From positions 11,359,765-11,423,764 of the forward strand of contig CM039133.1 in the NCBI GenBank assembly GCA_022036555.1: a stretch of DNA of 64,000 nucleotides, written 5' to 3'. Below are positions 11,069 through 22,749 of the stretch, in pieces. The stretch's first letter is position 1, and the number at the start of each line of letters is the position of its first letter. The notes under the pieces are model-generated. The model saw only the letters and a list, made by a program, of their open reading frames with translations, was not told the DNA's origin and ran no database searches. Position numbers and translations under genes: made by a program. Origin of the DNA: Microstegium vimineum. Taxonomy: Eukaryota > Streptophyta > Magnoliopsida > Poales > Poaceae.

Positions 11069-12254
11069 CTAGCTAGCTAGCTGAGAGCTGCTCTCTCCGA
11101 TCCTCCTCCAGCAGGCTTTCTTGAAACAGTAGTGTAGCTGCTGTGCTGTGCTGGCTGCCACTACTCTCACTGTTCGGCTGCGTCCATGGGGTTTGGGTTT
11201 GTTTATTTACACATGTGCTGATGATATATGGAGCTCGATCTGGATCGTCCTCACGGAATATCTTATAGCGACTTTTGCTCGCTGTGGACGAATTGAAGAA
11301 GAGAGATCAGATGGGATTGAGGATTCAGCTGTAGCCCATCTTCGCTGTATGACCGGTTTTTTTTCTGCAGCGCGGAAAGGTGCGTTTCATCATATATTTA
11401 TATATATTAGCATTAGCAGTTAGCAGCAGCACACGAGATGATGAGCTTTTCTGTGTACCTAGAAAAAAGGCTTATAATAATAATATATAAGTACGGAGTA
11501 TGTGATGAACTGATGACCAATATCATCATTGATCCACATGCATGCGTTTCGTTGTTTCTTTTCTGGATTTCAGCCATTTGCGCTCGTTCTGACGACTGAT
11601 CCAAACGCAAGCGAACTGAATTTCCTCGATGACGATAGGCATATGCACAAAGGTGATTCAGAATGAGAATTGACGGCGTGCAAGTGTAATTCATGCTATT
11701 GGTTATTTCTGCATACGTATTGGATGCTGACATGGCTCTGCTTGAGGACTGTGCCTCTCACCTCAGCTATCCACCAATCCAATACGTACCGTTTTTTTCA
11801 TTCATATCTACTGTACAAGCAGCATCCAGCGTGGGTTGCCTGCCTGCAGATTTGTAGCAATAAACTAAAAAGGGTCCATTTCCTTTAATATCTCACATAG
11901 TGGATTCAGCACTCAAACTCTCCACTGAACCTAGTTTATTACCTTATCTCTGAACAAGTAACTAAAAACAGAGCTCTCCAGCCACTTCTGTTCGGCCCAA
12001 TTGGTGCTTGAATATATCACATAGTGGATTCTGTTCTGAACAAGTAAATTCTCCATATTCCTAACACCTAAGTGCTATCTTCAGTGAAATCTGCAGCGGC
12101 ATTTCGGTAGAACTTTTGTCGAAAGTTCTGAAACAATGGTTAAGGCTTAAAATAGGTTGCTGTGTATGTCAGTGGAAGAGTGTTACCAGTGAATTGCATG
12201 TTTGATGATGAGTCACAGCCTCAAAATAAGGCACTACTAGCTAGCTAGCATCTT
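11069..12254. other. Upstream region of the PSY-like gene, then intergenic
   Basis: The first few hundred bases precede the minus-strand start codon at 11068 and probably hold its leader and promoter. A TA-rich block is at 11392-11410. No other coding signal is supported. The open frames at 11148-11423, 11413-11733 and 11670-11888 lack domains. Confidence 0.4.
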
Positions 12255-12274
12255 CACTACTACAGAACCTCAAA

Positions 12275-12516
12275 TCAGTGCCGGTTTAAAACCCCTCTTC
12301 AGTGGCGGTTTTTGAACGAGCACTGACACTTCGCAGTGATGAGCCCATGTCATCACTGCCGGTTATGCCAAACCGGCAGTGATGGCTTCAGCATCACTGC
12401 CGGTTCGTGTTACCAACCGGCAGTGATGTTTGAGCCATCACTGCCGGTTTGTAACACCAACCGACAGTGATGCTGTAGCCATCACTGTCGGTTTGGCACA
12501 CCAACCGACAGTGATA
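12275..12516. repeat. Left subterminal repeat array of the CACTA element
   Basis: Multiple copies of atcactgccggtt and its inverse aaccggcagtgat, with a few ctgtcgg variants. By analogy with En/Spm these are probable TNPA-type binding sites (inference). Confidence 0.85.
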
Positions 12517-12989
12517 TTATTTTTTAAAATTGCATTTTTTAATTGTTTTATTTTCATTTGGGTTTTTGGTTTAGGGTTTATGGTAGAGGTGGTGGGGTGG
12601 GAGATCGTGGAGGTGTTTGCTATCGAACCATTTGATATCGATGTGAATTGAAGGTGGTTGTGGACTAGCGACAATACAAACCCATCACACATTTATAATA
12701 ATTATTACAAAACATCCAAACAAAACTTAAAGTATCGAATTAATTATCGCATTACAATAGCCTTTCGAGGCGGTCTTTTCCATAGTTCTTCTTGAAGTCC
12801 TTACTATTCACAATGGATAGACATCCTTTTCTATACACTATATCGTTCAGAATAAGAGTTGATATCTCCTCTTAAAATTCTCTTATCTCAAAATCCACCA
12901 ACCTATTGTAGCCCTGATCTTTGTGCTATAAATTGATACAAGATGATATTGAGATGCACATACGTAAGACAAAACAATAGAATTAAAAT

Positions 12990-15821
12990 ACGACGCTTAC
13001 GTACCATGCCATCTCCTATTCCTAGTTTTGCGCCAAAGTAGGCAAGCATTACCCACATCACATAGAACCCGCATTTGTTGTTCCCCATTGGTTGATCTAG
13101 GGTCTTGACCTTCTTCATATACTCCACTCTAAATGGGGCTCTCCATTTCTTTTGCAGCTTAGGCTCCACATTTCTCCAATCATGTAACGCCTTCATCCTA
13201 TGTGACAATGTAAATGAAGTGTGAAGGCTGAGGACATTAATTACAATATCATATGTGATTGAAAAGTGTGATGATATTGAGTTCACTTACATATTTAGCA
13301 CTTTGACTAGGGGTTCGATAAGTTTAAGTGACTTCTTTTTTGAGTCCCACACCTCGATAATTGAATTTTTAAGACTTATATCTACGAGGACGTAATGGTT
13401 GCTTCAATCACAAAGTTCATATTATTGAATGATATATCAAGAAAAAAACACTTAAGTAAGGGTCGAGAACACATACTCGCAATTGTAGGTTAGCAGTGCG
13501 TTTGTTTTCTGGACTGAGAACATTCTTTCGAACTCAATCTTCAAACTTTTTGATACATACGGATCTTCGAGACCCGCTTTGCATGTTGTCTCATTTACAT
13601 AGATGGGGTCCAAGAAGTCAAAATTGCTATTTCGTTTTTGAAGGCAAAATTTTGCTACAGACCTGCAAAATAAACATGCATGGATATATTCAAATGCAGA
13701 TCACGTAGTTTATTATAACGTTGTTAGAGTATGGTACTTACATAGTCCATAACATTATAATCTGCAGATCCAGCGAGCGTCGTTGAAAGAGTTGGAAGAG
13801 GTCTTAATAATGAATAGTATGCACAACTTCTTCAAGATGATTAAAAATAAAACATGGAGGGATGCATACTTCAAAGGTTGCTATCTTGTCTTTGTTGTTG
13901 TTACTATCTATGATGTAATAATCATGCAACTGTCGCATGTTTGTTGGCAATTTTCTATACTCTTCTTCGCTGGCGACCATAGGCTTGCCTAGTTCAAACT
14001 TCTATACAACTTTGGCCTTTTCAAATTCGATGTTTTCAAAATAGAGATCTTCGGTCGCCTCCATGCTTATGTTCAGGTTTGCGGCCAAGGGTTGTATCTC
14101 TAGCCATTGAAAGGTGTGTATTTCTCTAACTCTTTCTTGATTACCCGGATTTTTGCTTTGCCTTTCAAAATGGCTCTGTTTCTCAGGTATATAAGCCAAT
14201 CGTTCATACAAGGCAAGTTTGACGGCCTTTTCTGCAATCTGAGCTCGTAGAATATCGTCCTTAGTCGGCACTGGTTGCCGCCTTTTACTAGTCATCTTGG
14301 GATCTTTACCAACCAAAGCTGATGACATCCTTTGTTGCGAAGTCGAACCTGATCGAGATCCTAGTCCTGAGGACTTTGAAGCTGGTGGAGGAGGAGGAGG
14401 AGTCTTCTCCTTTGGCGGTGGAGGAGGTGTCGGTGGATCTTGACGAGGAGAGAAACCTCTTCGTGGAGGCGACTGAGATGATTCACTATCATCCTCATCA
14501 TCCGAAGATGGCTGCTCGTCTAGCTTGATGAAGCGTTTGCACCAGGCGACATGAGTGCCCAAGTTGTGAACTAGACGCGGCCTTTCTTCCTCCACTGGGA
14601 AATCAATATGTATCTTATTGTACTTCTTGTCCAAGATCTTATCAATGCTGACCCTGGCATAGCCGAGTGGCACTGGCTTGCCATGAATGACGTTCTCTCC
14701 TCTAGGAAATGCTTGCCCGACCGCCACTTTGTCTTTGGTCCACCGCTGACGGATGTACAACCTGACATTCACAGGTTCTGTGATGTCGTCCACCAGATGA
14801 GGAGCATTGACCTCTTCGTCGTCAGGCATAGGGGTTGAGCCACAGCTACTGCGGCCCTTGCCGGGCACTAGGCTATTCAAAGCCGGGATTGCATGCGGCC
14901 CTTGACTCGAACACATGGATTGCATAGCGCTCGCCACTTGAGCAGCTATCCGTGCTTCCATGCTCTGTTCTAGCTCCTCTCGCATACTTTGGAACTTCTC
15001 CTCTCTTTGCGTTCTAGCCCTCACCCGACTCCTATAGGAAGTGGATTCACCTTCAAATGCTTTCTCCCAAGGAATTACCCCGGCTCCTCTAGTGCGACCG
15101 GGGTTCTCCTTGGTTCCAAGTGCTTGCGTGAGCATGTCATTTTCTCTATCAGACTTGCGGGCCCCTCTATGCACTTCCTCAGTGATCGTGGAAATCTTCT
15201 GGAGGAATCTGTGATGGGTTCAGCGCTTGTGATAAGGCTCCCGTCAGGATTGTATTGTGCCCCCCTTGCGAGTAGGTAGTTCACCCCTCTGAGCTTGTTC
15301 CTTCTCAACTTCTGGAACCCTCCATGGGTCTTGCTCACTTCCATTCCACTTCCTGTATTTGATCGGGATGAAGTCCCTTACAAGTGCCCTGATGGTACTT
15401 TTGTATGGGCCCAATGTTTTAAGTGGCTCCACCAGCTCCCCTAGTTGATCGAACTGAGATATGTGTCAGTGTCTAGTTGTCTGAGGGAGCTTTGTTGCAC
15501 CACGCTTAGTCCTTCTGGAACTCTCACCAGTACTTGGACCTTCTGGCGGAACCTGCTTTAAAATTTATAAATAAGTCCCTATCAAACTTTTCTAGCTATA
15601 TCTACCGTGTTTTTAGGTATGACCTAAGTTATTACCTCGTCTCCTTGGCCCTCTTCTAGGTTTAGCATATGGCTAGGGCTCCAAGGTCTTTGATCCCCTT
15701 GCTGGTTGTCATCAGTTCCTTGGTCACGTTCAACACCGCCACCACAAGTTCCTTGGTCATCGGCTTCAGTCGCAGGGCGACGGGTGGTGAATCGACGCTT
15801 AATTGTCATGTTTCTGGACAT
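12990..15821 (-). pseudogene. CACTA TNPA-like protein with Ulp1 (C48) protease end, decayed
   Basis: Minus-strand order: N-terminal exon 15821-15624 (donor GTAATA), then about 15530-15244 with LGPYKSTIRALVRDFIPIKY and RKWNGSEQDPWRVPE, typical of the plant transposase_24 family. Next comes 15174-14002 (390-residue frame) with TQALGTKENPGRTRGAGVIP, a coiled Glu/Arg-rich stretch and a Pro-rich hinge (TPPPPPKEKTPPPPPPASK). A linker exon follows at about 13680-13470 (NFDFLDPIYVNETTCKAG), then a Ulp1-type end at 13400-12990. The Ulp1 triad context is visible: NHYVLVDI (His, codon 13397-13395), IEVWDSKKK (Asp) and QPMGNNKCGFYVM (Gln and catalytic Cys). Lesions: an in-frame TGA near 15458, and a jump from WRVPEVEKE to ARGAQYNPDGSL at about 15320-15270. 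That jump removes most of the family domain and is followed by a frame change. Confidence 0.82.
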
Positions 15822-15959
15822 GAATTTCGATTATTGGTATTAACTCATAGGTAGATAAGTGAATGTCATAAGTGATGCTATACACAAATTGTGCTATAAG
15901 TCATGCTATGTCACAATATAAAGTCAATATATGATATAAAGTCATGCTCATAGGTACAA

Positions 15960-16460
15960 CATCTCTCTCTCTCTCTCATAATTAAGGATGAATCATTCTA
16001 TCAATATCATAGATAAGTCATGCTATAAAAGTATATAGATAAGTCATATGTGCCTCCATGAAATCTCCATAAGTCATGCTATATCTCTCTAATCTATCTA
16101 ATCTATCTATCTATCTCTGTATATATAAGTCATGCTATATCTCTAATCTCTCTCTCTCTATATATATATAAGTATATTTCTCTAGCTATCTATAAGTCAT
16201 GCTATACAAGTATAATCTCTCTATATCTCTCATCTATCTCTCTAATCTATCTATATATCTCTCTAATCTATCTACTCTATCTCTCTAATCTATCTAATCT
16301 ATCTCTCTAAGTTGTCTCTCTCTCTCTATCTCCTTCTCCCTCCTTCCTCCCTCTCCCTCCTTCTTCCCTCTCCCTCCTTCTTCCTCCATCCCCCTCCTTC
16401 TTCCTCCATCTCCCTCCCTCTCCCTCCTTCTTCCTCCCTCTCCCTCCTTCTCCTTTGACG
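15960..16460. repeat. CT/ATCT microsatellite block inside the CACTA element
   Basis: Runs of ctctct, atctatct and tata, then ctccctccttcttcc repeats from about 16330. The open frames encoding Arg/Gly/Glu repeats here follow from the simple sequence and are not genes. Confidence 0.85.
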
Positions 16461-16504
16461 CTAGCAGTCCACTGCGGCATTGCCTCGAACACCTTGGTTG
16501 CATG

Positions 16505-16860
16505 GCAGTTAGAGCTCACCGTCGGTTGTCGGGGGCCTGTTCCGAGCTCCTAGGTGGCGGCGAGGTAGCTAGCGAGGTCGTTGGCCGTCGCGGGGGAGGT
16601 CCTGGGTGCCGTCGCGGGCGAGGTCCTGGGCGGCGTCGAGCAGAGCCGCTGCCGGCGTAGAGTAGAGTGGCGTCGAGCAGGGCGGGCGGCGACGGCAGGC
16701 AGTGGCGGCGGCGTGCAGCGCTGGCGGCGTGCAGTGGCGGGAGCTCCTCGCGGCGTCGAGGTCGAGGGGGCGGCGGCGGCATGCAGTGGCGAGCTCGGGC
16801 GGCGTCGAGCAGAGCGGCAGCGTCGAGCAGAAATGGCTAAGTGTGGAACGGGCGCGAATA
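16505..16860 (-). promoter_or_regulatory. GC-rich leader of the TNPA-like gene, preceded by a TATA box
   Basis: A sharply GC-rich block with repeated gcgtcgagcagagc motifs lies upstream of the TNPA-like exons. At 16887-16893 the minus strand reads TATATAA, 9 bp inside the subterminal array at 16902-17104. Inference: this is the leader and promoter of the TNPA-like transcript. The Pro/Arg-rich open frame 16782-16516 could be its first coding exon or only a GC effect. Confidence 0.5.
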
Positions 16861-16901
16861 TGAAAATTTCAGACCGTGCCCTTTCCTTATATACGCGGGC
16901 A

Positions 16902-17104
16902 CATCACTACCGGTTCCTATTAAAAACCGGTAGTGATGTACTCTATCACTGCCGGTTTGTACTAGGAACCGACAGTGATGAGGGCACATCAGTGCCGGTT
17001 TCTGTAAACTGACAGTGATTGGGGAGGCATCACTGCCGGTTGGTAGATAGAACCGGCAGTGATAGAGTCACATCACTGTCGGATGTTTAATAACCGGCAG
17101 TGAT
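16902..17104. repeat. Internal copy of the CACTA subterminal repeat array
   Basis: Alternating atcactgccggtt and aaccggcagtgat motifs, the same as at the termini, but about 4.6 kb from the left end and 5.6 kb from the right end. No CACTA terminus adjoins it, so it is not the end of a nested element. It lies directly upstream (minus strand) of a TATA motif. Confidence 0.85.
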
Positions 17105-17264
17105 ATGTGATTTTTTTTAAATTTGCCCTATGCTTTAGAATTCAAATTTCTCCTGATTTTTTACTATAACTTGAAAAACTCCAAACATAGAAGTTGCATA
17201 ATTTTTCATTCTCTACAACTTTTGCTGAAGGAGCATATTATAATTATTTATAGTTTTTGAATTC

Positions 17265-18435
17265 CATTTTGAAATTTGAATAAGGGTTTAAAATTCAATT
17301 ACCCCCTTTGTAATTACTCCAAAAATTTGAATAGAAGTTGAAAATCTTCCAACATAGCTTTTGCTAGTTTTGAGGATCTCTACATTAATGCTTATACACT
17401 CAAGGTCTAATTCTTTATAGGTTTTGAATTCCATTTTGAAATTTGAATAAGGGTTTAAAATTCAGTTACCCCCTTTGTAATTACTCCAAAAATTTGAATA
17501 GAAATTGAAAATCTTTCAACATAGCTTTTGCTAGTTTTGAGGATCTCTACATTAATGCTTATACACTCAAGGTCTAATTCTTTATAGTTTTTGAATTCCA
17601 TTTTGTAATTTGAATAAGGGTTTAAAATTCAGTTACCCTAATTACTCCAAAAACTTGAATAGAAGTTGAAAATCTTCCAACATAGCTTTTGCTAGTTTTG
17701 AGGATCTCTACATTAATTCTTATACACTCAAGGTCTAATTCTTTATAGTTTTTGAATTCCCTTTTGAAAATTGAATAAGGGTTTAAAATTCAATTACCCC
17801 CTTTGTAATTACTCCAAAAATTTGAATAGAAGTTAAAAATCTTCCAACATAGCTTTTGCTAGTTTTGAGGATCTCTACATTAATGCTTATACACTCAAGG
17901 TCTAATTATTTTTAGTTTTTGAATTCCCTTTTGAAATTTGAATAGGGGTTTAAAATTCAATTACCCCCTTTGTAATTACTCTAAAAACTTGAATAGAAGT
18001 TGAAAATCTTCCAACATAGCTTTTGCTAGTTTTGAGGATCTCTACATTAATGCTTATACACTCAAGGTCTAATTCTTTATAATTTTTGAATTCCCTTTTG
18101 AAATTTGAATAAGGGTTTAAAATTCAATTACCCCCTTTGTAATTACTCCAAAAATTTGAATAGAAGTTGAAAATCTTCCAACATAGCTTTTGCTAGTTTT
18201 GAGGATCTCTACATTAATGCTTATACACTCAAGGTCTAATTCTTTATAGTTTTTTAATTCCCTTTTGAAATTTGAATAAGGGTTTAAAATTCAATTACCC
18301 CCTTTGTAATTACTCCAAAAATTTGAATAGAAATTGAAAATCTTTCAACATAGCTTTTGCTAGTTTTGAGGAGCTCTACATTAAGGCTTATACACTGAAG
18401 GTCTAATTCTTTATAGTTTTTGAATTCCCTTTTGA
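17265..18435. repeat. Tandem array, about 167-bp period, seven copies
   Basis: The motif ttaccccctttgtaattactcc recurs at about 17301, 17468, 17634, 17796, 17963, 18130 and 18297, mostly 167 bp apart, with one copy lacking about 5 bp. Each unit also has catagcttttgctagttttg and tacactcaaggtctaattc. It is AT-rich with no lasting frame. It separates the two transposase genes of the CACTA element. Confidence 0.92.
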
Positions 18436-18565
18436 CATGACATACATCAATCAACAACGTGGTGCAACTCATCAATCTCTACAACTCCATATGATCTCAA
18501 ATTCGATGCAAATTAGTAAAACAACATTTCATTAAGGATTACATAGTTTATGATACTCTAACAAT

Positions 18566-21500
18566 TCACGGTGCAGGCACGATGATGGCCTCATCGTGAT
18601 CACTCCGGAGGTAAGCAAGTTCGTCACCCTCTTCAAGGACATGTAGGGTAACGTCCGCCCCAAAAAGAGCCATTTCTTCATAACCTTTGTACTCTTCTTC
18701 GTCTGTCACTCCGTAGACACCGACAATCTTCCTTTTGCCTTGCAATACCACATGCCGTCTTCCATTTGTATTGTTATCCCTTGCATAGAAGATTTGCAAA
18801 ACGTCCTTCGCAAGGACGAAGGGGTCATCTCTGTATGCGGTCTTGGATAGATCAACGGTAGTGAACCCATCCTTGTCGGTGTTGATTTCATTCCGCTGGA
18901 CCCAGAAGCAATGGAAAAGAGCAACTTTCAACTGATGTCCATAGTCTAGCTCTCATATCTCATCTATGAAACCATAGTATGTTGCCACCACCGTGTCGTA
19001 CTCATCGTGGGTGTCGAAACGAACATCACTATTTTGGTTGGTACTCTTTCCGTCCTGTTTTTTTGTGTAAAATGTAAAACCATTTATTTGATATCCTTGG
19101 TACATCATTAGCGTAGTCGAAGGTCTGGGGCTAAGAGATCTAGCTGACATCCCGTCACCATTCCTAGCCTTTGGTGTCGAAACCAGTCACCGAATTCCTC
19201 CTTATGTTTTTTCTCGAGCCAACCCTGTGACCTATCGATGTGCTTATTTTGCAGTAACTGCTTGTGCTCATCAATGTATGCCATCACACCGTCGGTCTGC
19301 TGGAGAACAGTGAAGTGTGCTTGTCTGAAGGAGACCACTTTGTCTATTTTGACAGCTTTCTCACCTATTGTTCCTTTGCCCCCCTAGTCTTCCATCATGA
19401 TGAGATACTGGAACTCCGACCCTCTTGATGTCCAGATAATATGTGGAGAACTCAATAGCCTCCTCAGTTGACCATCCTTCTACCATGCTCCCTTCTGATA
19501 TGAATTTATTCCTAACATACCACCTAAAAACTTTCATGAGCCTCTCGAAAGAAAACATCTGGTGTAGGTACATTGGGCCAAAGGCTTTTATTTGATCCAC
19601 AAGATGAACATGTAGATGCACTGAAATGTCAAAGTAAGTCGGTGGGAAATGCATCTCAAGCCTGCATATAATCTCGGCTATCTCCTGCTTCAGGTGGTCT
19701 AGCCTGCCCACTTCAATGACCTTTTCAGAGATCGTGTTGAAGAACAAACACAACTTTATGATTGGAGCGCGGACCTTGTCAGGGAGGATACCTCGCAGGG
19801 CAACTGAGAGCAGCTGAGTCATTATGACATGATAGTCATGGGCCTTCATAGAACCATAGTTAAACTTAACTTCTCTCATGTTAACTAGTTTCTTCGGGTT
19901 CCCACAGTAGCCACTCGGTACTTTGAGATCGTTGAAGAAAGAAATAAGCATTTATTTTTCCTCCTTTTTCAGTGTCCATGATGCTACCAGAAGTTTCAAG
20001 TGGCCATTCTCAAGAGTTACTGGGTGCAACTCCTTCCTGAGGCCCAGGTGTTGCATGTCCAAACGTGTCGCGAGAGAATCCTTGCTTGTTCCCCCGGTGT
20101 TCATCAACGTGTTAAGTGTGTTACCGCACACGTTTTTAGTTATGTGCATTGGATCAAGACAGTGACGTACACTCAAAAGTGACCAATAAGGTAGTTTCCA
20201 TAAGATTGATTTTTTCTTCCAGATACTATCGGTTGGCGCTGCTACTGCCCCATCCCTCTTACCAAGGACAACATTTGTGAGTTTTCTTAATTGCTGGAGC
20301 ATCTGTTTCCCGTCTCGATACTTTGGAGGTCTACGTTTCTTAGTAGTCCCATTAAAATCTTTTGTATTCTTGCGATAAGGGTGATCACGGCGTAGGAACC
20401 TACGATGTCCCATGTAGACCATTTTCCTGTTTACTGGTAGATGTGTAGCATCAGTCCCGTCCAAGCACTCGACACACCCAGCGTATCCTTTTGTCTTCTC
20501 TCCAGACAAGCAACCTCGCCCTGGTAGGTCGGTGATTGTAGCGATAAGTACAACCTTTACCGTGACATGTTCTTTTTTATACTCATCCCAAACATCCTTC
20601 ACACACGTCTCCCACATCTATAGTAGTTCATCGATCACTGGTTCTAGAAGCACATCAATATCATTACCAGGTTGTTTTGGTCCTTGGATTAGTAATGGCA
20701 TCTGGATGTATGACCGTTTCATACAAAGCCAGGGTGGAAGGTTGTATATAATAGCGTTACTGGCCAAGTGCTATGATTGGTTCTAACCTGGTCAAACAGG
20801 TTCATCCCATCCGTGCTCAAAGCAAACCACAGATGTCTTACCTCTCCACCGATGTTCTTATAGAACATAGTGTTGATAGTCCTCCAGTCCGACCCATCGG
20901 CGGGGTGCCTCAACATTGAATCTTTCTTTCGCTCTTCGTCGTGCCAACGCAACAACTTGGCTGACTTTGCATTTGCAAACAACCTATGCACTCGTTGAGC
21001 TATAGGAAAATACCACACAGACTTGACGGGCCCTCTTCTGGTCTTACTTCCCTCATTTGATGACCCTTGCTTGTATCGGGGAGCTTTACACTTGGGACAC
21101 ACATCCAAGTCTTTGTATTTCTCTCCACGGTATAATATGCAGTCGTTCAAACACGCGTGAATTTTCTCAACCTCGAGGCCAATTGGGCAAATCATTTGCG
21201 TCGCAAGGTAAGTCTTTTCTACTAACTCGGTATCCTTCGGGAATAGTTTATGTAGTATACCTAACAAGTTATCGAAACCTTTATCACTCAACCCATTCGT
21301 TGATTTGAACTCCAATAGCATGATGTTGGCGTCCAGTTTGCTTATTGGGCAACCCGGATACAATGGTTTTTTGCATCCTTTCTCATCATCTCCAGTTTTT
21401 TCAACTATGAAGCACTAAGGAATCTCCCATGCACATCATGTAGAAGCTGTGAAATGCCATTATTTTCCTCTGTGTCGTCAACTAATGTGTTCACAAACAC

Positions 21501-21833
21501 ATCATCATTGGTAGGCACATCTTCTGTGTAATCATGAACAAGCAATAATGCATTCAGGGATACACTAGGCATGAGCACATCATCATTAATATTTTGACCA
21601 ACCTCCCCATGCAAAGCCCAAATCGTGTAGTTTCTCATGAACCCCCTTGTGATCAAGTGCAAACGTATATACTCCACGTCGCCCCATTTTCTCGTATTCT
21701 TATAGTCTTTGCATGGACAGAATACAAGATGTGATTCCCCAACATTGGTTCTAGCTCGCTGGATGAAATCGTCAATGCCCGTCAAGTATCGTGGGTCTGT
21801 ATGTGACAGATCGTACATCCACCCTCGAGCCAT
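18566..21833 (-). pseudogene. TNP2/TNPD-type CACTA transposase, decayed
   Basis: The start is taken at ATG 21833 (MARGWMYDLSHTDPRYLTGI), the usual transposase-associated N-terminus. Domains in order: transposase-associated (21833-21405), Transposase_21/TNP2 core (21363-about 20000) with RYKQGSSNEGSKTRRGPVKS, LRHPADGSDWRTIN and KMVYMGHRRFLRRDHPYRK, DUF4218-like (19951-19108) with MHFPPTYFDISVHLHVHLVD, and DUF4216-like (19150-18566) with KTAYRDDPFVLAKDVLQIFY. Lesions: TAG near 21405, loss of one A in an A run near 21366 (after KDA), a 1-base shift near 20745, in-frame TAG just before 20617, in-frame stop at 19954-19952, and further shifts after 19361. Most are single-base changes, so the decay seems moderate. 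The promoter is probably at the right end (TATAAA on the minus strand at 22507-22502). Confidence 0.9.
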
Positions 21834-21979
21834 GTCTACACTGATAAAATGGGCAGAGCAGAGGAAACATAGGAACATATTAATATGAGCATTTTTGAAT
21901 AATATTTTTCGATATAATTTAAATTTGGTCGCGCTATAAAAAGTGAGACAACAAATAGATAACAATGGAAGCATGGAGT

Positions 21980-22210
21980 ATTAAATATAAGTATTAAATG
22001 CATGCCTGATGTATTAAATGTAAGTAATAAATACCGAATCTATTTTACATCCCATCAAATCTTTCATGCATGCATGTAGTATTAAATGTAAGTAATAAAT
22101 ATAACTAATTTGTATCCATAATTTTCGAGACGAATCTTTCGAACCTAGCTACTCAATGATTATATAATAATTACCCAATAAAAACAAAGTGCTACAATTT
22201 TTCTAAATAT
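21980..22210. mobile_element. MITE-like relic inside the CACTA element
   Basis: Contains tgcatgcatgtagtattaaa and atttttcgagacgaatcttt-like text, the same family as the insertion at 33976-34188. The ends are not clear. Probably a PIF/Harbinger-type nonautonomous fragment (inference). Confidence 0.4.
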
Positions 22211-22501
22211 TTTTGGATCTAAAAGCTACAAAAAATTGACACAAATTGCAACATCCCTTTTCTTGATCATGAAAACTAGCATAGCTCTAAACTATGGATT
22301 TACACACAAAAACAATATAAACCAACAATTATAAAGAATTATGATTGTTACTAACCAATAGCAAGAAGATATGATGATCCAAGAGTGAAGAGGAGCCAAA
22401 AATAGAGATCATGAAATCCACCAGCCACAATAATGAAGAGATGAAGCTCCTCACACACTGTTCTGCACTGTTGGGGCAGAGGAGGGAGAGGAGATCGAAG
22501 C

Positions 22502-22507
22502 TTTATA
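22502..22507 (-). promoter_or_regulatory. TATA box of the TNP2-type gene
   Basis: The minus strand reads TATAAA 12 bp inside the right subterminal array, in the right place for transcription leftward into the transposase gene. Placement mirrors the TATATAA next to the internal array at 16902. Confidence 0.5.
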
Positions 22508-22518
22508 CTGTACACACT

Positions 22519-22730
22519 ATCACTGCCGGTTCAAGACATGAACCGGCAGTGAAATACCACATCACTGCTGGTTGGTGGCTTGAACCGGCAGTGATAGGGC
22601 CGAGAGCCATCACTGCCGGTTCAAGCCACGAACCGGCAGTGATGTGGTGTTTCACTGTCGGTTCAACGCCTGCCCCCAATAATTGGGGGTCTGTTAAAGC
22701 CTGAACCGGCAGTGATGGACCGACAGTGAT
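22519..22730. repeat. Right subterminal repeat array of the CACTA element
   Basis: Alternating tcactgccggttc and gaaccggcagtga motifs next to the right terminus at 22749. They match the left and internal arrays. Confidence 0.88.
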
Positions 22731-22749
22731 TGTCGTTTCTGTAGTAGTG

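Larger units (their letters stand above)
12255..22749 (-). mobile_element. Complete CACTA (En/Spm) DNA transposon, 10,495 bp
   Basis: The left end CACTACTACAGAA starts at 12255 and its exact reverse complement TTCTGTAGTAGTG ends at 22749. The flanking bases are CTT on both sides (12252-12254 and 22750-22752), the 3-bp duplication expected for CACTA elements. Both ends carry subterminal arrays of cactgccggtt / aaccggcagtg. Two gene relics lie on the minus strand: TNP2/TNPD (18.57-21.83 kb) and TNPA with a Ulp1-type protease end (12.99-15.82 kb). Both are broken, so the element is now non-autonomous but could still be mobilised in trans if a related transposase exists (inference). Confidence 0.93.

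Noticed and set aside
15960..16330. Repeated short motifs that could suggest a CRISPR-like array
   Set aside because: They are irregular CT/AT microsatellites without spacers, in a plant nuclear transposon.
16294..16519. Open frames coding Gly/Glu/Arg repeats
   Set aside because: They lie wholly in a CT-rich microsatellite; the repeat protein is a product of simple sequence.
17265..18435. The 167-bp array as centromeric satellite
   Set aside because: Only seven copies, confined within a CACTA element between its genes; not a satellite block.
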